Positions 61,536 to 64,000 of a stretch of DNA of 64,000 bases are shown here, piece after piece. The position numbers were made by a program, and so were the translations under genes. How positions within the stretch are numbered: position 1 is the first letter of the stretch; each line of letters begins with the position of its first letter. The notes beneath the pieces were generated by a model. That model searched no databases. It was given only the letters and a program-made list of their open reading frames with translations, and was not told the DNA's origin. The stretch comes from Lepidodermella squamata. Its lineage: Eukaryota; Gastrotricha. Location of the stretch: the NCBI GenBank assembly GCA_047495785.1, contig JBLDXI010000021.1:62001-126000 (forward strand), read 5' to 3'.

Positions 61536-62297
61536 CGGATATCTGATGGCGCAGAAAATACGAAGTCAGTGACAAAGTAAAACCCTATTACATTAAGAAT
61601 ATGACGCCAGATAATTACACACTGATCTTGAAGTTTTGGAGTGATTAGTAGCCACTGAATACGAAATACGTCAGAAAGGTTTTTCGATACTCTGAAATCA
61701 CGAGAACAACACACGACAAAATGTATACTTTCAAGGCGGAATATGGAACAGGATATGACAGAAGGATCAGAAACCAGGATTGTAACTTGGAACATCAATC
61801 AAGACATCAGACGTTGGATCGAGTCATCAGATCAGATGGCCGCGGTCCATTTATTTGAATTAATAATCGACGTGAAAAGCAAATTTATAATAAAATATAT
61901 CTAAAATTAATGGCTAAAACATAAGTTTTAACATTAATCGAAAATAAATAAAAAGACAGTTTTTAAATTTAGTTGCATGTTTTTGATTGGTTTCCAGCGC
62001 GTTTGCGCTTGCTCCTCACTCTTGGGCTTCACAGTGGGGCTTGTGGCTTAGGCGCTTAGGCGAAAAAAGGCATGTCTAGGCTTGCATATATCAGCGTCTA
62101 TGGAATAGCCTATGCCTACGCAGGGTAGCATCACACATTTAAAACGCCTTCACTATTTAACCCATCTTGGAAACCGCTCAAGAAATGAGCCCAATCAATG
62201 TTATGCGGTTCAAGGCAGCTGCCTCCTGAATGCAAATGTCACTCCGGAAAGATTTTTGTTGAAAATGATCGTCGATCTATTTATTTAAATCATTATG
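61536..62297. other. spacer between the channel gene and HMCES
   Basis: 762 bases with no recognisable gene. It should contain the HMCES promoter and the 3' UTR of the ligand-gated channel. Confidence 0.4.
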
Positions 62298-63961
62298 TCA
62301 GAAGCAGTCGACAGTAGTCTTGCAAAGATCGGGTTTAGACATGGGAATGATAACAAACATGACAAGAGGCGTGAAAGCTACGCAAGAAAGATAAACGAGG
62401 AAAACTATCCGCTTTGACACATTGGCAATATACATCCACTGGTGGCGGAGGCTTTGAAGATAGCTAGATTCACGCATTTTTATCAGTATATCATCCACAA
62501 TAATAGCCATTCTTCTATGATTCTGACTGGGAACAACTGAGTCCACTGTTAGCTGAATTGATTCGACGGCCAATTCCGTGACTGAATCAGGTAAATTGCC
62601 GTTGCTCTCATGATTCGGCATCTCACGATTATTACCATGATCAGGCGATTGGTAATCATTTTGAGCTGTTGCAGTGTTACCATTTGATCTCACATTTTTC
62701 TTCACAGGGTTTTCGTGAGTTAACTCCGAAATCTTTAGGAATTCCTTGTCAGGAGGAAGAAGGAGAACGAAGCCAACGATGCGCGCGGTCCGTGCCAGCC
62801 AACCAGGAACCGGCTTTAAATAGAAATAGGTCATTTCAGATCATTTTCCACTCATTTTCATCAACAATTATCAGTACCTTTCGTTTCTGAGCATTGTCAA
62901 TCAATAGGTATATAATACCCTCGCCCATCAAAGCCAAACCGATATAGGCCTTGAAAAATGAAGCTCAAGGTAATTTTATCCGTGAGCTTGATAACTCACC
63001 ATTTGTAAGACGATATAAACGCTCAAAGCTGGCGTCTTGGTTCCAGACCGCGGAACATCATCGACGATCATAAGCTAGACGATACGCAAAAAACTTGTCA
63101 TTTTTACTAATTATATTATACCAAAAGCTTACTTGGAATACCGTATACGCCAGTAGAGCAGTGAAGCTGATAACCATTTTCAACACCTCAGCTGTCTAAT
63201 GAACATCAAAATAAATGAATAAATGGGGGAAGAAGGAATCGAACACTTGCCGGCAATGTAAACGTCACCAGCTCAACTGCACTGATGATCGTGCTTGGAA
63301 TGATGACATTCGTGTTGTAATACTAATTCAAGTGAGTTCAATAATATGTCGATCTTGTTAAAGGAAACAAACTTACCGCGGCCTTTCGTTTGAGGTAAAA
63401 CATGAATTCAATCTGGAAGCCACCGTAAAATGTGTGCATTTATAGGACCGCAAACGTTAATAAGTATAATACCCGATCGTACTCAGTCGAATCGATTTCG
63501 TACGTAACAGAATATTTGAGAGTACCAGTTCCAACAAGATCCCACATTTCGTTTTCTGTCCAATGAATTAGATAGATGGAGGGCTGGGTTAAATTGAATC
63601 TTTGCATTTTAGAAGTTGAAAGCCAGCTAAGCAAAGAATGCAATTATTGAAAGAATATATTTGGTGTTTAAAAATCCAACCTTTCGACGTTTATGCTGCA
63701 TAGTTGATCATCAAAGGGAAACTGACATGAACAAATATAAATGCATATACAGATTACTTATAGAATACTCACGTAAGTTAGATCGAAGTTGCAAAACACA
63801 CTGAAAGTCGTTTCAGGGTAGAAAATACACTGTCCGTTGCTGTTAACCTCTACTTTGTGACCGGGACTCCGCAAAATTTCGTATATATCTCCGCTGTTTG
63901 TGATCGCTACATCAGGCATCCAGACGTCTACAGGGCGAATTTTTATGAGAAGAGCTATCGG
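62298..63961 (-). CDS. Cys-loop ligand-gated channel subunit, partial
   Basis: Nine exons are visible: 63961-63773, 63720-63680, 63626-63473, 63412-63377, 63322-63247, 63191-63133, 63074-63000, 62949-62878 and 62813-62298. They give 405 residues and a natural C-terminus; the N-terminal part lies beyond the window. The Cys-loop runs CNFDLTYFPFDDQLC with 13 residues between the cysteines. Then come RIEFMFYLKRK (start of M1), M2 (LKMVISFTALLAYTVFQ), M3 (YIVLQMAYIGLALMG), a long cytoplasmic loop and M4. It resembles nicotinic receptor-like cation channels (Glu before M2), but no vicinal Cys pair is seen in loop C, so it is non-alpha or divergent. The ligand is unknown. Confidence 0.88.
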
Positions 63962-64000
63962 CTATAATTATCTTAAAATAACCTTCCGCAGGAAGATGAA

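Noticed and set aside
61520-61798. Minus-strand frame overlapping the HMCES first exon
   Set aside because: Different frame from MCGR; it has no domain.
63225-63260. tRNA-like T-loop (GTTCGATTCC on the minus strand)
   Set aside because: No matching D-arm, anticodon arm or acceptor stem; it lies at the intron edge of the channel gene.

Overview
This is animal nuclear DNA, probably from an invertebrate with a compact genome. The genes carry many short GT-AG introns, often about 40-60 bases. The products are animal families: a class A GPCR, a Cys-loop receptor, RAB14, HMCES, an SLC13 carrier, a Tudor protein and many C2H2 zinc-finger (ZnF) proteins. A degenerate TTAGGG-type block lies at 6420-6521. 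I cannot name the species. Gene models were assembled by hand, joining exons only where splice sites and reading frame agree. In every complete multi-exon model the summed coding length is a whole number of codons.

Layout. At 0.4-3.3 kb a GPCR on the minus strand appears to splice into a terminal exon carrying a zinc-finger module. A possible tiny plus-strand gene lies at 3.7-4.0 kb. A HAD phosphatase (minus) occupies 5.3-6.0 kb, the telomere-like block 6.4-6.5 kb, and an SLC13-type transporter 7.3-9.9 kb, the only sizeable plus-strand gene. From 10.3 to 41.9 kb, eleven paralogous zinc-finger genes (ZnF-1 to ZnF-11) lie head to tail on the minus strand, mostly only 110-450 bp apart. A 2.4 kb gap follows. 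At 44.4-58.1 kb seven more zinc-finger genes (ZnF-12 to ZnF-18), of more ordinary types, and one Tudor gene lie on the minus strand. RAB14 (59.6-60.3 kb), HMCES (60.5-61.5 kb) and the 3' part of a Cys-loop ligand-gated channel (62.3 kb to the window edge) complete it, all minus.

The ZnF-1 to ZnF-11 family is the main content. Each protein has an N-terminal atypical finger of the form CxxCPFxxxFPxxxxYxRHxxxAH. Most then carry a multi-finger super-repeat. All 32 introns I could place in these eleven genes are phase 2. Short 5' exons carry small conserved motifs: a VPVG-like strand, a KxEPVEI SUMO-consensus-like motif and a KPECxC motif. ZnF-2 and ZnF-11 instead begin with an exon that resembles a SKI/SNO/DAC domain. 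The family looks like a lineage-specific set of DNA-binding regulators grown by tandem duplication and modular exon exchange. The same finger module, behind a phase-2 intron, appears to have been captured by the neighbouring GPCR gene.
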